Assembly: GCA_045837725.1 (NCBI GenBank)
Contig: JBEWZL010000163.1
Location: forward strand, 310,001-374,000
DNA from: Vermamoeba vermiformis
Lineage: Eukaryota > Tubulinea > Echinamoebida
Length of the DNA: 64,000 nucleotides
Reading direction: 5' to 3'
The notes under the pieces are model-generated. The model did no database searches and was not told the DNA's origin. It worked only from the letters and a program-made list of their open reading frames with translations. Positions 46,108 to 58,063 of the stretch are shown in pieces; the first letter of the stretch is position 1; the number at the start of each line of letters is the position of its first letter. A program made the translations under genes and the position numbers.

Positions 46108-49100
46108 TTAGTTATTAAAATCAAACACAGAAAGATCGTAGTCGTCGCTGCTCGCTTGCACTAAAAGAAGAGTTGGTTTTGACATCTTTAGCAGCAGTGC
46201 TACTGCGTATTCTTTCGCGCGGACGTGTTGATAATGATGCATCAACATGGGTGCGTAATCGACTGCTGTTTCACCTGCGTTGTTTTTGATCGTCGGTTGT
46301 GCTCCACCTGTCACAAATAAATGTCGTGTTTAGATAACGAACTAGTAGCAAAAGAATCAAATCGATATGAGGAGTAGCTGTGAAAAATTAACTATCGCCC
46401 GAAGATATTTCACGAAATGAGTCCGGTTCATGAACAGTGTTACGTACCATCGAGCATTTTGAATGCAACCATGCAGTATTTTGGCGCGTCAAACGATTTC
46501 AAGTTGCACAGCATTGCTTCGAGTGCACCAACATGGAAGTATCGACACACAATGTGCAGCGCTGTGTCACCTGCGTTGTTTTGAATGTTCAAGTCAGCGT
46601 CAGGACACGTGATCAGGTATTCCATAATAGGCAGTAGTTCGATCGATTCATAAACGCCGTCGTTTTTGTCTTCTCCTTCATCGTCTGACTCGCTGATATC
46701 ATTATTTTTGTCTTTTTGCTTCTTGGTCACGTAGACTTGGTACGCCTCTGATTCATCACCAAAACGATTTTCGAACAATCTTTGTAACAGCACCATCAAT
46801 GGTGTGTTGCCGTCTTCATCTTGCGCGTTGATCTCGTTGTCGTATTGTGTCGTTATTGACTTGACAAGGTCGAGATCGATTGACACTTGAGGTATTTGCA
46901 GCATCGAGTGCAAGATTGTCTGAGATATTTTATGTTTGTGAATGCGTGAAGGGGCGCGGGTAGGTCCTAAACAATGTGGTTAATAACGAAAACTTGATCA
47001 GGATAAATGACAGCACTTGCCTTTTTTGGCAATATCGAGCACTTTCTTTTTTTCTGCCAAAAGTAGCGATGACATGGAAAGCAATATTTGCAGACACGTT
47101 TCGCCTCTATTATTCTCCAAATTGAGGTTAATATTGCACGTCTCTATCAAAGCAACCAAATTTTTGAAACTGAACCCTAGCTCATCGATGTCTTTGCAGC
47201 ATTCGATCAACCTTAGAATAGTATTATTAGATCCTATTCTTATATATATTAATTAAGTCGGGCTTACAAGTGAAAAGGTGTCTCGCCATTGACATTGCGA
47301 TGATTCCATAAGAAGATTAGTTCGTGGAATTCAGCCAGATCCGCATTCAGTAGGTGCTTGCCTCGGCCCATAACGAGCTTTCAAAAATCATTTAATACAA
47401 TAATATATATTAATAATAATGTTATTTGTTACTTACTAAGTGCAGCAAGGTGTTGCCGAATCGATCCGTCAATGACAAGTCAGCACTCGGCAAGAACACT
47501 CGCCAGTCATATTTGCTTTTGTTGTTGTCACACACCAACCTGAAATAATCACAATTAGTCACAGAGGTTAAGGGTTCTATTAATTATACTCACGGCGGTT
47601 TGTTTTCTGAATCCGCTTTTGGTTTTCTTTTTCTGGCGATCCAACCAGGTTCTGTCAAAGAAAACTTTGGGACAAACGTTCCAATATAGCGGCGGCTACA
47701 AGTACATCAGTTATATAATCAACGAATGTGCAACGTGACTAACTTACTGAGGGATGTTTGTTTCAACCGAAGTACTCAACATCATTGTATTGCAATGTGT
47801 GAGCCATTGACACACTGTGGCAACCTTGTTATTGATTGCAAACAGTATCATTAGTGCTAGTAACACGCAACGAGAGGTTAGTGGTCGAGAACAACGGTTG
47901 ATATAATGACTTGTACTCACGTGTCAGGTTCAACGAGTAGCTCTGAGCATTGACATTTGCACCGTTCTTGATCAGATACGAGGTCATGTCGTAGTTGCAG
48001 AACATAGCTGCATGATGTAGTGGGGTAAGGCCATCGACGTCTCTATATAGCACATCATTAGTGTAAATACAAATCAAGATGATGATCAGCTAACTACCTC
48101 GCCTCGAGCGCAACACCAGACTCGGTGTTTTTCAGCACCAAGTCCAGCAAGTCTGGTGATCCCACACAAGCAAGTAAATGGACCAAAGATCGCTTGAAGT
48201 GCTGAGAAGATCTTAGTTGAATACATACGTAAGACGCAGACGTACCTTGTCGGTCAACGTGAAGTCAATGCCTTTGTGTTGAAGCAGGGTCAATGTTTTC
48301 TCGTACAAGTTGCCGCGATCTCCATGATTATGTGCATTGTATCCGTACAACCAAGCCATCACTGGCGTGATTCCAATCTCGTCTTGAGCATTGATATTCG
48401 CTCCGTGCTCGAGCAGCAGTTGTGCAAATGGATAGTTTGACGAGTAAAGTGCTGCGTGAAGTGGAGTCCATCCGTGGTTGTCCTGTGGCGCGTTACTATT
48501 AGCTTGTGATGGCACACATTAATTTCATTGGAAATTCTTACGGCAAGGTTGACGTCAGCGCCGTACTTCAACAAGAGTTGAGCGTTCATGTATTTCGTGT
48601 GCACTGTCGCCGAAGATTTGCAAAGAATCAATAGCGGAGTTTCTCCGAATTCAGAGCGCACATTGATGGCGTCTTTATGATGCACAATCAACTCTTCGAG
48701 TGCTTCCATCGGGTTGAACGGTACAAGTGGCTGAGGTGCGGCGTACATTGGCATCTTTTGGGACAGGAAGTCGAGGTGATAATTGGGTGCGTCTGCTGTT
48801 GGTAATGGCCCATGCGTCATTGGTTGTGGAGTGGCAGTTGGGGTATATGGATATCCAAGTGTTGTCGGTGGTACCATCGGCATATTGGCAACAATCCTGC
48901 CGGGGACATATGTACTCGGGACGGGTCCATGGTTCATGGTTGGCACAGGTGATATCTGTGTTCCTAGTGGCAAGATGCGATTCGAGGGTAAATGTGCCGG
49001 GGACATCGTCATGGTGTGCGGTAGTGGTCGATGTTGTGGCTGCGTGTTGATGTACGTTGGTGCCTCGAGACTCATTGCGTCTTGTTGCAGCTGCGAGGCA

Positions 49101-52016
49101 TGTTGAAGTTGCGGTTGTTGCTGCATCGCTGGGCCTTGTTGGGGTTGCAAGGAGGCAGTAACACCTTGAGTGTTTTGTACAAACTCATGTGGTTGCGAAG
49201 TTGGACCCGCTAGGCTGACTGGCAGCGGTCCTTGTAGTCTGTTCGCCTGTTGCAGCTGCGGTGTAGTAGGCGCCTGAAGTTGCTGCGCAGTGATGTTGTG
49301 TGTCATAATCAAGTTTTGTGATTGTACAGGTGGCTGCAGAGGCATGGCGGTAATGCCTTGATTGAGTGGGTGGATGAAGCCCTGCGACTGTTGTGGTGGC
49401 ACGAAATTGCCAAGCTCTGGTAGCATTCGGACTTGCTGTTGCTGCAGTTGAACTTGCGTATGTGATTGTGTAGCACTTTGGATTGGCGTAGCGAGGTTGA
49501 TTTGCATTTGTAGATCATTGGCACGTTGGTGCTGTGGTTGTACTGGGACTTGGTGCTGTGTCGACAGATGGGGCAGGCGTTGGGCGTTACTTAGCGGTGT
49601 CATTCGTTGTGAAGGCGGGGCCATGTTGTGGACAAAACGAGGCATTGCATTACTTGCTGCTTGATGTGGAATAAGACTACTATGCAGTGCCACAGGACCA
49701 TTTAAAAGTACCATTTGATGCGAATGCATCGGGTCTGTGCCCATTATGATATCCCCGTCGCTTTGAGGTCCAGGTTCTGGTCGAGCAATAATGCCGAACT
49801 TGCGCCCAACCGCATGAGGGTTGTCGGACCACCGGTTGCTTTCAGTAGAAGGATAGTTCATTGTTGGCATCCAATTTGATTGTGCGTTATGATTGTAGTT
49901 GTTTGCCTTGATGAGTGCAATATAGTGAGCTACAGTCAGGCCGTCCTCATCTAGTTGATAATCCTTTTGATTCATGAGAACATCCAATCTCGAATATAAC
50001 GCGTTAACGTGGGCGTCAAAACGGCGATACTGTGGAATTACGGGTAAAGCTACTTACAACGCTGTGCTGGGAAATGTCTGGTACGCCTTCACCAAAGTTG
50101 ACAGCTTTAGCGAACTCAGGTCAAAGCCAGGTCGAGATAGTACGTAAAAATAAAACTTAACTAAAGGTCAGTATAGTTCAATATGATTTATGTTGTGATT
50201 TGTTACTGTGGGTTGGGATGTGCTCAGCAAAACGTCGAGCTGCTCTGGCGTCCATTTCACTTGATTACGCTGGATCAGTAGTACAAGGACATTCACGAGC
50301 CGAGAACGTAATGCTAGCTACATAAGAAGTAAGTACGAAACAAGCTTGTTGGCAATATCGAGTGCTGTACTTACATCAATGAACGATAGACCACGATACT
50401 TCTTGTTAAAGTCGCATCTACCAATGAGTGAGTTGAGGACCTCTTCGGTGGCTAAACAGGTGTTAGACGAATAGTTTGATTGGTTGCAATCCGTCTTACC
50501 GAATGCATTTTTATGGTTAATGGAAAGATACGCATTTTGTGGCCTGAAGCGCAGCAGCAAGTACATGAACACTGGAATATCTTTCACAAGTTTGTTGGGG
50601 TCAGAGCCTAGACTCACTAGATGTTCATAGATTATCGCTGATTTTGCGTGCAAGAGCGGCGAGTCATCGTGAAGTGGGGAGTTCGGATCTGCTCCGAGTG
50701 AGATCAGCAGTGAGATTCTATCGAGGGAACCAGCAGTCACAGCAGATTTTAGGGGATAGTCCTGATTAATTGTAGTTAATAAAAGACATGAGCAACAGGC
50801 AGAACTATTACGCGTTACCTTTGAATTGTAGAACGGGACGAATAACTTTGGGCGAAATGAATTCGTCAAATAATCGCTGAAATAATTAGAAATGTAACAA
50901 ATACAGGCGTAAAAAAGACTTACACGTGATTGACGTCAAATCCGCGCTCTTTGACAAGGTAGGTCAATTGACTGTCAAGTAGCGCGGGATTATTTAAAAT
51001 ACTGCCGTCTTCATTGGGGTCTAAATGCGGAGATATAAGCGAAAAGTATTGAGAAAGGCAGCTCGGATTTAGGGCGAAACTTTTCTGGCAGATGAGCAGA
51101 GTGTTGTTGATCTTCTTTGGCTCCGGTGGTGGATTTTGGTAGTTGGTTGAGTAAAGCCTCTCGGTAAGAACCACTAGCTTGACGTGACTGAGGTGTTTTG
51201 CGATTAACGTCTCGGCTTCAGTGTACTCTCTAGAAGGTGTCTGGTACACGTTCATGACCAATCTCTGCAGTTTTGTCAGTCCTGACAGTAAGGCTGAAGC
51301 ATTGTATAGGAGGTCTAAATCTAAATAAAGCTCTTCGAGATTGGGTAGGCCCTAGACGAACTGTGTGTTAAAAGAATTGTAGTGGATCGATCGAGTGAAT
51401 CCGTACGGAAAAGAGAATGCCAGTGCCCTCAAAAAGGCTGCTCGTTTGCATATTCAAAATCTTCAAGTCTTTGCATAAAGGAGCTTGGGTGATGCCAAAT
51501 TTACCGGAGAGTATCAGAGAAACACGACGCAAGGATCTGAGCTGAAAAAGCTGATCAAGAAATCTTTCGGTATTGTTTCCGAGACTTATTTCCAATATAA
51601 CATCTTCAGCTGAAGGGCAATAGCGAAGGAAGAAGTCAACAAAAGATCTGGTCCGGGCAGCAAGCAGATGCGGTGTCATATTGGTCATCACTTGGCTGCT
51701 TATATTGAGTCTATTTACAACCCAAACAATCGACTTCCACGAGAGGGGACTTAATATAATATTTTTCCACCGCTTGCAAACCTGAAAACATATTTATTAG
51801 AAATTATCTCCAAATAATTAAATGAATTTCAGTCGAGTATTATGGCAATTACAATTTAATTGAACGATCTATTGCCGATATTGAATTTTAAGAAATTCAA
51901 TTCCTTTTTTTCCTGGATCTTACTTGTGCCAACGGTGCTCGTTCGTTAGCCAAGAGAAGGCAAAATATTTTACGCCATACATCTTCAATAAGATCTACGT
52001 CGCTATTTGGTTGCAT
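46108..52016 (-). CDS. Large F-box / PQ-rich / ankyrin-repeat protein
   Basis: One long minus-strand gene of about 15 exons, ATG at 52016, stop at 46108. The N-terminal F-box is DVDLIEDVWRKIFCLLLANE, then RAPLAQVCKRWKNIILSPLS. LRR-like strands follow (LFQLRSLRRVSLILSGKFGI, LKILNMQTSSLFEG). Ankyrin-type repeats appear in several exons: DYPLKSAVTAGSLDRISLLI, EDGLTVAHYIALIK, EFGETPLLILCKSSATVHTK, DNHGWTPLHAALYSSNYPFA, DVDGLTPLHHAAMFCNYDMT, EDGNTPLMVLLQRLFENRF, NAGDTALHIVCRYFHVGALE, NNAGETAVDYA. Between two repeats lies an insertion of more than 400 residues very rich in P, Q, H and M (about 48750-49850). The gene could be two adjacent genes, but exon phases connect throughout. A ubiquitin-adaptor role is inferred from the F-box. 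Confidence 0.78.
48750..49850 (-). repeat. Pro/Gln-rich low-complexity coding tract
   Basis: A continuous open exon encodes Q/P/H/M-rich sequence (for example PPQQSQGFIHPLNQ and QPQLQHASQLQQDAM) built on CAA/CAG/CCA codons. It interrupts the ankyrin series of the surrounding gene and looks like a disordered or activation-type segment. Confidence 0.75.
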
Positions 52017-53115
52017 ACGTGTGCGTTATCTCAACAGCTAACGAAAAATGCGAAGTTCCACAAACGGTCTGATCGCTGAACACGAAAAATTAAACTATGC
52101 TAAAAGGCTTAGGACTCAATTAGTAGCCTCCCAAGCGTTGGTGTTCGTGCAATGAATTTTTCTGGTTCGTCGTGGAAGAGCAGCCAGACCGAAATTGGAA
52201 ACGCACAAATATGTCAGGACAGTTTGACTGACAATTTTTGTATTTACCATAGTTTCTACGAGGATAATAACCAGCAAATCGAATAATTTTCAAGCAAGTT
52301 CACAGTGAACTGCAAAATGAAAAGAAGAATTCGAGATCCCTCGGGCTACACAGATTCTGCCGCTGACAGAAGAGCGACATTTTGGCTATAATGAGTTACT
52401 GTAAGCACGATAAAATTTGAAGTACGCACGTAATAGACATCACTTGGTCATTACGTGCTCGTGTGGGGTAGTTTCAAATTAAATTAAATTTTTTAATTTT
52501 GATTTTATTTAAATATTTAAATTTAGTGGCATAGCTCAGCACCTGGCCACGAGAATTGCATCTCAATGTTTTAATGAACGTAATTTTTGGCCTAGTTCGA
52601 AACTAAATGGCAACCTTTTGCTCTGTAAAATTGACAAATAGTGACTCCTTGGACGCGTTTTTAGATGTAGCAAGACACGTTCTATAATGTATTATGCAAG
52701 ACACGACGTTCCAACGGCAGACATTGATGCGAGATGTCAAACGTCATCTCACGGCTAGCACCAATTCGTGGCATAGTAAATAATAACAACAATTCGTCGA
52801 ACGTGCATCACGACAATAATACTAGCAAAGTATGATATTAATGTGCGATGCAAAGCCGAAGACGACAACATGAAGAGAAGACGAAGCGAGTCAACTCCAT
52901 TCTCGCCAAGATCTGCATTAGTTTAAGCTTGGTTTTAGCGGTATGTTCGATCATCATTAGGTAACGAAGCGCCCTACCAATAGAAATCGAAACAAAGTCT
53001 GGCGCGTACTGGACGTAAATTTTGCCGGCCAATATTTTCCGAAACATTTCTTCGCAAAATAATTCTGGGACAAACTTTTGTTTTGATTTTGTACTGGCTT
53101 GTGTAGTATTTAGAA
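52017..53115. other. 1.1-kb region without a supported gene
   Basis: Upstream flank of the ankyrin gene (minus) and of the next plus gene. It has AT-rich stretches (TTAAAT-type runs near 52478-52525) and a 9-bp inverted repeat GCACGTAAT/ATTACGTGC at 52426-52434 and 52450-52458. A minus ORF of 97 codons (52838-53131) overlaps the neighbouring start and is not accepted. Probably a divergent promoter region. Confidence 0.4.
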
Positions 53116-53871
53116 ATGAATAGAGAACCATTAACTCCCGCTATAACAACTTTCGAAGTCGAATCTCAGGACCCGGTACTCGGCGCCTCAGCCATCACCC
53201 TCGACGCGAACGCGGATACCGTCGCTAGCCAAGCACGTTATTGTAGTGCTGTCTTGAAGAATAAAACAAGTAAGTCCTTGATTATTGTCAGCGCATGATT
53301 AATATTTATTTCGTAACAGTGGCCAAACAAGATGCGACCGTAGCTGACAGCATTTCAAGGCTCTGTTTAGCCGCTTTGGTAGCCTTAATAAGTAAGAACC
53401 GATAATATATGATTAAAACGGCGTTTAACTCGTAAAATAGATGAAAACAATGCACTTTTTAAGGCAGCGTCGGAGAAGCAGGCGCTACAAATGCTCGACC
53501 ACCTTGTACTGACAAAGCGAGATCACCTTAAAAATATCGTCAAGCCAATAGTTGAAGACATCTTGCAAGAGCTCATCGGTGGCCAACATCAAGACGGTGA
53601 GATCTACCAAGCGCATGCCAGCCGAGCTGCGCATCCGCCAAACAGACCAACTATTTGGGCCAGCGACAAAGAAAACATCGTCAAGAATAACAACGCTACC
53701 CAACAATTCAATTCGATGGAAGATCTAAGCGCTGTAGAAGACGAAAGACAACGCATGCGTCAGCGTTCAAGATCCGACAAGGAGAGCGACGAGCGTCTTC
53801 GTGAGCGACAGTTGCCCATCCCATCAAGTGACAAGGGGCTTGAGGCAAGTCTGGATCGCGAAGAAATGTAA
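53116..53871 (+). CDS. Unrecognised helical protein, about 210 aa
   Basis: Three exons joined in frame: MNREPLTPAITTFEVESQ..., then MAKQDATVADSISRLCLAAL, then NENNALFKAASEKQALQMLD to TAA at 53871. The last exon has a helical stretch (HLVLTKRDHLKNIVKPIVED) and a charged, disordered tail (QRMRQRSRSDKESDERLRER). No family recognised. It is convergent with the next minus gene, with 66 bp between the stops. Confidence 0.6.
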
Positions 53872-53937
53872 CGCTTTCGTGGGCAATTTATTGTCGGCGG
53901 CAAGCTGTTTTTTAAACCTGTAACCATATTTCGGTAT

Positions 53938-54510
53938 TTACTCTGTAAACGAGATGTAGTGCAGAAACTTTCTTCTCTTGACTTTTAGCTTATCAGATCG
54001 ACGAATATTAAAATCGTTGACGTAAAACTTTGACAAGGCCGAGATCTGTTGCGCGGTCATTTTTTGCAAATCTCCAAGAGTTAAAGGAAATAAATCTTTT
54101 GGAGGATCTGTGCCTAAATCGATGGCCTTAATATCATTTTAATTTGTTAATTCTTGCTTACCTCGTAATCTTTCTGGCTCCCCTGGAGCTAGGCGCTCTT
54201 TTCGAAGTGGATGCAGTTCGTGCCATGGCTCCGTCGCCTTATCGTTAATTATAGTTCTAACACTGCCATTATACCAACAGACTTGGCTATACGGAGGTAT
54301 GTTGACGATTATGAGAGGTTGATCCAACTTCGCTTGCACATCGGCGGATCCTTTCTTGTTTGTGCTTTGTTTCGGGGCAGACTTTCGAGGAGGGACAACG
54401 GAACGAGTCTGTGGTTGCTTCTGGCTAGGCTTGGTGTTCAACTGTGGCTTAGTTGCTACGAGTTTATTCTTTTCACTAGCACCGGTGTTGTCTTGCGGCG
54501 GGTACTTCAT
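53938..54510 (-). CDS. Unrecognised basic protein with KP-rich N-terminus
   Basis: Two exons, ATG at 54510, TAA at 53938, about 165 aa. The N-terminal third is Lys/Gln/Pro/Thr-rich and probably disordered (KPSQKQPQTRSVVPPRKSAP). A compact folded part follows (LIIVNIPPYSQVCWYNGSVR, EPWHELHPLRKERLAPGEPE) and the second exon adds LTLGDLQKMTAQQISALSKF and a basic tail (RRSDKLKVKRRKFLHYIS). No in-frame ATG exists upstream of 54510 before the frame ends. Function unknown. Confidence 0.6.
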
Positions 54511-54771
54511 AATTACGAATTGCACTGGAGTTGTGGTCACTCGGAGAAGCAAGTGAGAAGCAAGTTGTTGAGCTGAAAAATTTGCGCTTTTTGTGTTTTG
54601 TTTTCGGCCCGCTTTGTGGCAACTTTGCAGCAGTTCAACAGCAGAACGGTTCTTGGATTCATGACGTCCAAAATGCAATTATTACGAAAACAAGTGTTGC
54701 TGATTGCGCGTTTGCTCATCAAGTTCGTTGAACCAACACTCGAAGCAGCAAAGAGAAGTGGGCAGTGGGAA

Positions 54772-57085
54772 CTAATTGTTCATTTGCACGTCGTTAACTT
54801 CGCTCGTGTTCGTGTTGTTATCGCTCCTCCGTGCGTTACTCTGCTGTGCCGCTGGTTTGCCGCGCATTCCGCGACCGCGACCACGACCAAAATGAAAGGA
54901 CTTGGGCACGCTGCCTTTGAACACGACTTGCTGGTGTGAGCTTGATTCGACTTGCATTGAACTCTCCTCACTTGTGCTGGTAGTATTATCGCTCTTATTG
55001 TCAGTAGTAGCTGGCTTCTTATTGTAGTTTCTGCCGCCTCGCCCGCGCTGATTGAAGTTCTTTTGCTTGTTGCCGCGAGTTGAAGCTGATGAGGCCTTGC
55101 TTGTGGCGTTATGCACAGTGCCATCGCTATCTTCCTTCATATTTGTGCTTTCATTAATGTTGGTAGCGTCGGTTTGCTCGGTGGCCATCAGATCTGACCC
55201 GGTGGTTGCATCAGCCTTCGCGCTGGTACTATTATTAACATTGTCTTCTTCTACGTCCATCTTATTGAACGGATTTCTAGGTCGTTTTGTTTGCTTCGCT
55301 TTGTTCTCGGCCATCGGGCTATTTGTAGCGGATCCAGTCGCTCCATCTTTACTCATGTTCGATTTCTTTGGCTTCCGTTTAATACTCCTAAGCAAATATT
55401 ATGGTTAGAATTGTGGTATTTACGAAAATATTAACGAGTATTACCTTGCGGTTAGGTTCTGAAAATCAAATGTCTTCGGGTACGCGTGTACGTGGATCAA
55501 GTGTTGTTTTCTTTTCTCTTCGTTGATGAACTTCTCTTTGCAACTTTCTACGAGACATTGATACTATTAATAGTAAGATATTAGATACTGCAACAAAAAA
55601 AAATCGGATCGCATCTTGAAAGACTTTTACTCAGCATGTTTTAATTTAGATCCAGCATAACAAGCAAAAAAAGAAAGTGATTGCGTATCGCGCATCCTGC
55701 GGCAAAGACTACCAGACCCGCATCGCAGGCCCAGTAGCCTTAAGTCCGAAGTATTCCCTCTTTATCTTGAATCTTGTAGTCAATCATAACGACTGGTGTA
55801 AACGATGAAGCGCGGGTACAGAGCACCTTCTCAGCGAATATGGCGTGCTCATAGGCGTCTAAGGAATGCATTTGTGATGAATGTTAAGTAAATTATGGTA
55901 ATCTCCTCAATCGGAATCGCGATAATAGCGACGCGATGGTTGTGGCTAAAAAGTTCGGTTTGGTGGTATAATAAAACCAAGAACGAAACTGCGCTGACTC
56001 GGGAGGCGGATGCAATAAATGAATGTAACGAACCACTACCAAAAATGCAAAAAATATAATTGGCCAAGAACAGCCTAGCTTGGACCTTCAGACCGAGTAA
56101 AGGATAAAAAATAAAAAGGATTGTAGGCCCGGGTGCGAGTTACACGCACATCCACTCGAATTGTAACATCCTTAATAACTTCAGGGCTCTCCCGAGAGAG
56201 AGCCCCGAAAATCGAAATCACCGAAGTGACAGACGAGGGGGCTATTATTGCCCAACGCAGGCCTACACTCGAATGAAGGTCGAGCTGAGTGTTTCATTGT
56301 CTGTTCGCCTTCGTCGGAGAAAATATTGTGGGTGCCTCGCCAATATAATTAATTTTGGCCACAAATGTGAAAAGAAAATTTTAAGAACAGTCTCTCGATT
56401 GTTGAAATAGCTGTCAGCTGGCAGATCTTACGAAGGATCGCAACATAAAAACAATTTCCATCAAAGTAAAATAATTAATTTGTATGGAGACGTACCATAT
56501 TTTGTCGGGTCGATAAGAGCTTGAAATAATTATCGTGGTGTTCGAGCACGTGTATTTCAAGCCAGAACGGCGTCGGATAAATCTTCTTGCAGAACTGGCA
56601 AACGTTTCTAATGTAATTAGATTGTTAGCACTATATTAGTTGCAAACTATGAGGTAGGCATCTTACTTATGCGCGGAGTTGTAATGAGCTTCGTAGGCTT
56701 GTACATCTGTAAAAGTAGATTTGCAACCCTTGATACCGCACCGAAATTCATCCACGATGCTGAATATAATTTGAAATTATTATTCTGCAATTAAAGATAA
56801 TATTGCACCGAAGCATAAGGAAATTGCACCGATCACCTCTTAAAAAATTAATTTAAAATTATGACAGTGTTTCTATTATAATTTCATATCAATACTAATG
56901 TTAAAAATACATAGGAGATAATCTTACATCGATGATTTGGGTTCTTGTACCTCGAGCAAGCCAAACTTTGAAGTGAGATCGAATTCTACCGAGTCATCAG
57001 CCTCTGTATTGATATCAGGGGTGTATCTTCGCTTTGTATACGTGAACCCAGTCAAAAAGGGTGCGAAAGTTGGTTCTACATCCAT
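54772..57085 (-). CDS. ZNF511: ZNF511-like C2H2 zinc-finger protein
   Basis: Five exons, ATG at 57085, stop at 54772. Fingers in order: FRCGIKGCKSTFTDVQAYEA then HYNSAH; VCQFCKKIYPTPFWLEIHVL then EHH; QCLVESCKEKFINEEKRKQH then LIHVHAYPKTFDF. The last finger with H-YP-x-F-x-F matches the ZNF511 signature (human LVRVHLYPADFRF). The C-terminal exon is long, acidic then Ser/Thr/Asn-rich, with RGG/RGR motifs (FNQRGRGGRNYNKK, FGRGRGRGMRG) suggesting RNA contact. The intron between fingers two and three is about 932 nt (55564-56495), far above the local norm. Function in this family is poorly defined. Confidence 0.82.
55640..56480. other. Compositionally distinct island inside the long ZNF511-like intron
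   Basis: This part of the intron is more GC-rich than the others nearby. It contains a GC-rich perfect hairpin (GGGCTCTC...GAGAGCCCC, about 56188-56206) and a short plus-strand ORF of about 57 codons from ATG near 55896, encoding a membrane-like start (MVISSIGIAIIATRWLWL). It looks inserted, but I found no clear terminal repeats or reverse transcriptase, so its class is unassigned. Confidence 0.35.
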
Positions 57086-57422
57086 GGTTTAAATTCAACT
57101 ACGAAAATTTGGGCGGCAAAAGTTTGTTTGGTTGTCCTCCTATCCGTTCGACAGTACGTACGACGTAGAGTAGATCCGTAAGTAATGTTGGCTATCAATT
57201 AGAGTTATTCCGCTTTCAGACTAGCCATTGCACTTATATTAACTGCTGGACCTTTGTTCGCAGCTCTTTTCCTTTGCTTCATAGTTATTATCGCTTTTAT
57301 TAGTACCTAAACACAAACAAAAACAACAAACCTGCTTCGCATCTTGATAGTTAGTTAGAACTATCAGTATGGACGACAGTTAAGAAAAATTCAAGTAAGC
57401 AGATCTGGGAAACAAGTGCTAT
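57086..57422. other. Intergenic region between two minus-strand genes
   Basis: Presumed ZNF511-like promoter and the 3' flank of the next gene. No ORF or repeat of note was seen. Confidence 0.35.
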
Positions 57423-57815
57423 CTACTTTATGGGCAAGGGAATGAGAGCGATTCTCTTTTGTAAGTCCCAATTAGCGGCGAAAATAGCACGCAAGCTATC
57501 AGGAAGCGACCTCGGTTCCTTCTTTGCAGCCAGATGTTCTTTCCATGAACCAAGCACCGTGTTACGAATAGCGCGGAGTAATTCAATAGCTTTCGATTCG
57601 CTGTCCGTCAAAATTGCTTTTGTTTGCAATTTTTCAGAAAGGCGCTGCATCATTTCTTCGTAAAAAGTGGAAAAATAGCTGAGATTGTAGGGCGAGCATT
57701 CGAATTCATCAAAGTTTGTTTGCTTGGCAAATATGCTGAGTTCATCTTCAAAAGGATTATCCTCTTGTTGTAAAGCTCTTGCAATTACCCCGACCTGGAT
57801 AGCAACAACCTGCAT
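57423..57815 (-). CDS. Small helical protein, family unknown
   Basis: One coding exon of 130 codons from ATG at 57815 (MQVVAIQVGVIARALQQEDN) to TAG at 57423, preceded by a 5' leader that appears spliced (TCTACGAG|GTAACT ... CGCCAG|ATG). Helices such as NLSYFSTFYEEMMQRLSEKL and SKAIELLRAIRNTVLGSWKE suggest a small complex subunit. No family named. A more upstream start is not supported by an in-frame ATG. Confidence 0.6.
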   Translation of the reverse strand: MQVVAIQVGVIARALQQEDNPFEDELSIFAKQTNFDEFECSPYNLSYFSTFYEEMMQRLSEKLQTKAILTDSESKAIELLRAIRNTVLGSWKEHLAAKKEPRSLPDSLRAIFAANWDLQKRIALIPLPIK

Positions 57816-58063
57816 CTGGCGTAAAAAAAAAAGAATATTAAGACTGAACAACTCGGCGATTAGTAGTTACCTCGTAGACCTTGTATCAAGGTAAGTGCTT
57901 ATTGTGCTGTTACGTTGCAAACGTGAATGTACATCCAATTCTAACCCAAAACCAAACGGTTTTGCAAAGAAACTTCGGATGCAAACTTGCCGGAACGAAA
58001 TTCGGTGGCCAATGGCAACAAGAGAGTAGGGAGAAAAACGAGGACCACTGGAATCATAAAACC

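Noticed and set aside
52838-53131. Minus-strand 97-codon ORF
   Set aside because: Overlaps the start of a better-supported plus gene, has no recognisable motif and no evident splice partners.
55896-56068. 57-codon ORF with a membrane-like helix in the long intron
   Set aside because: Too short to call a gene; kept only as part of the island description.
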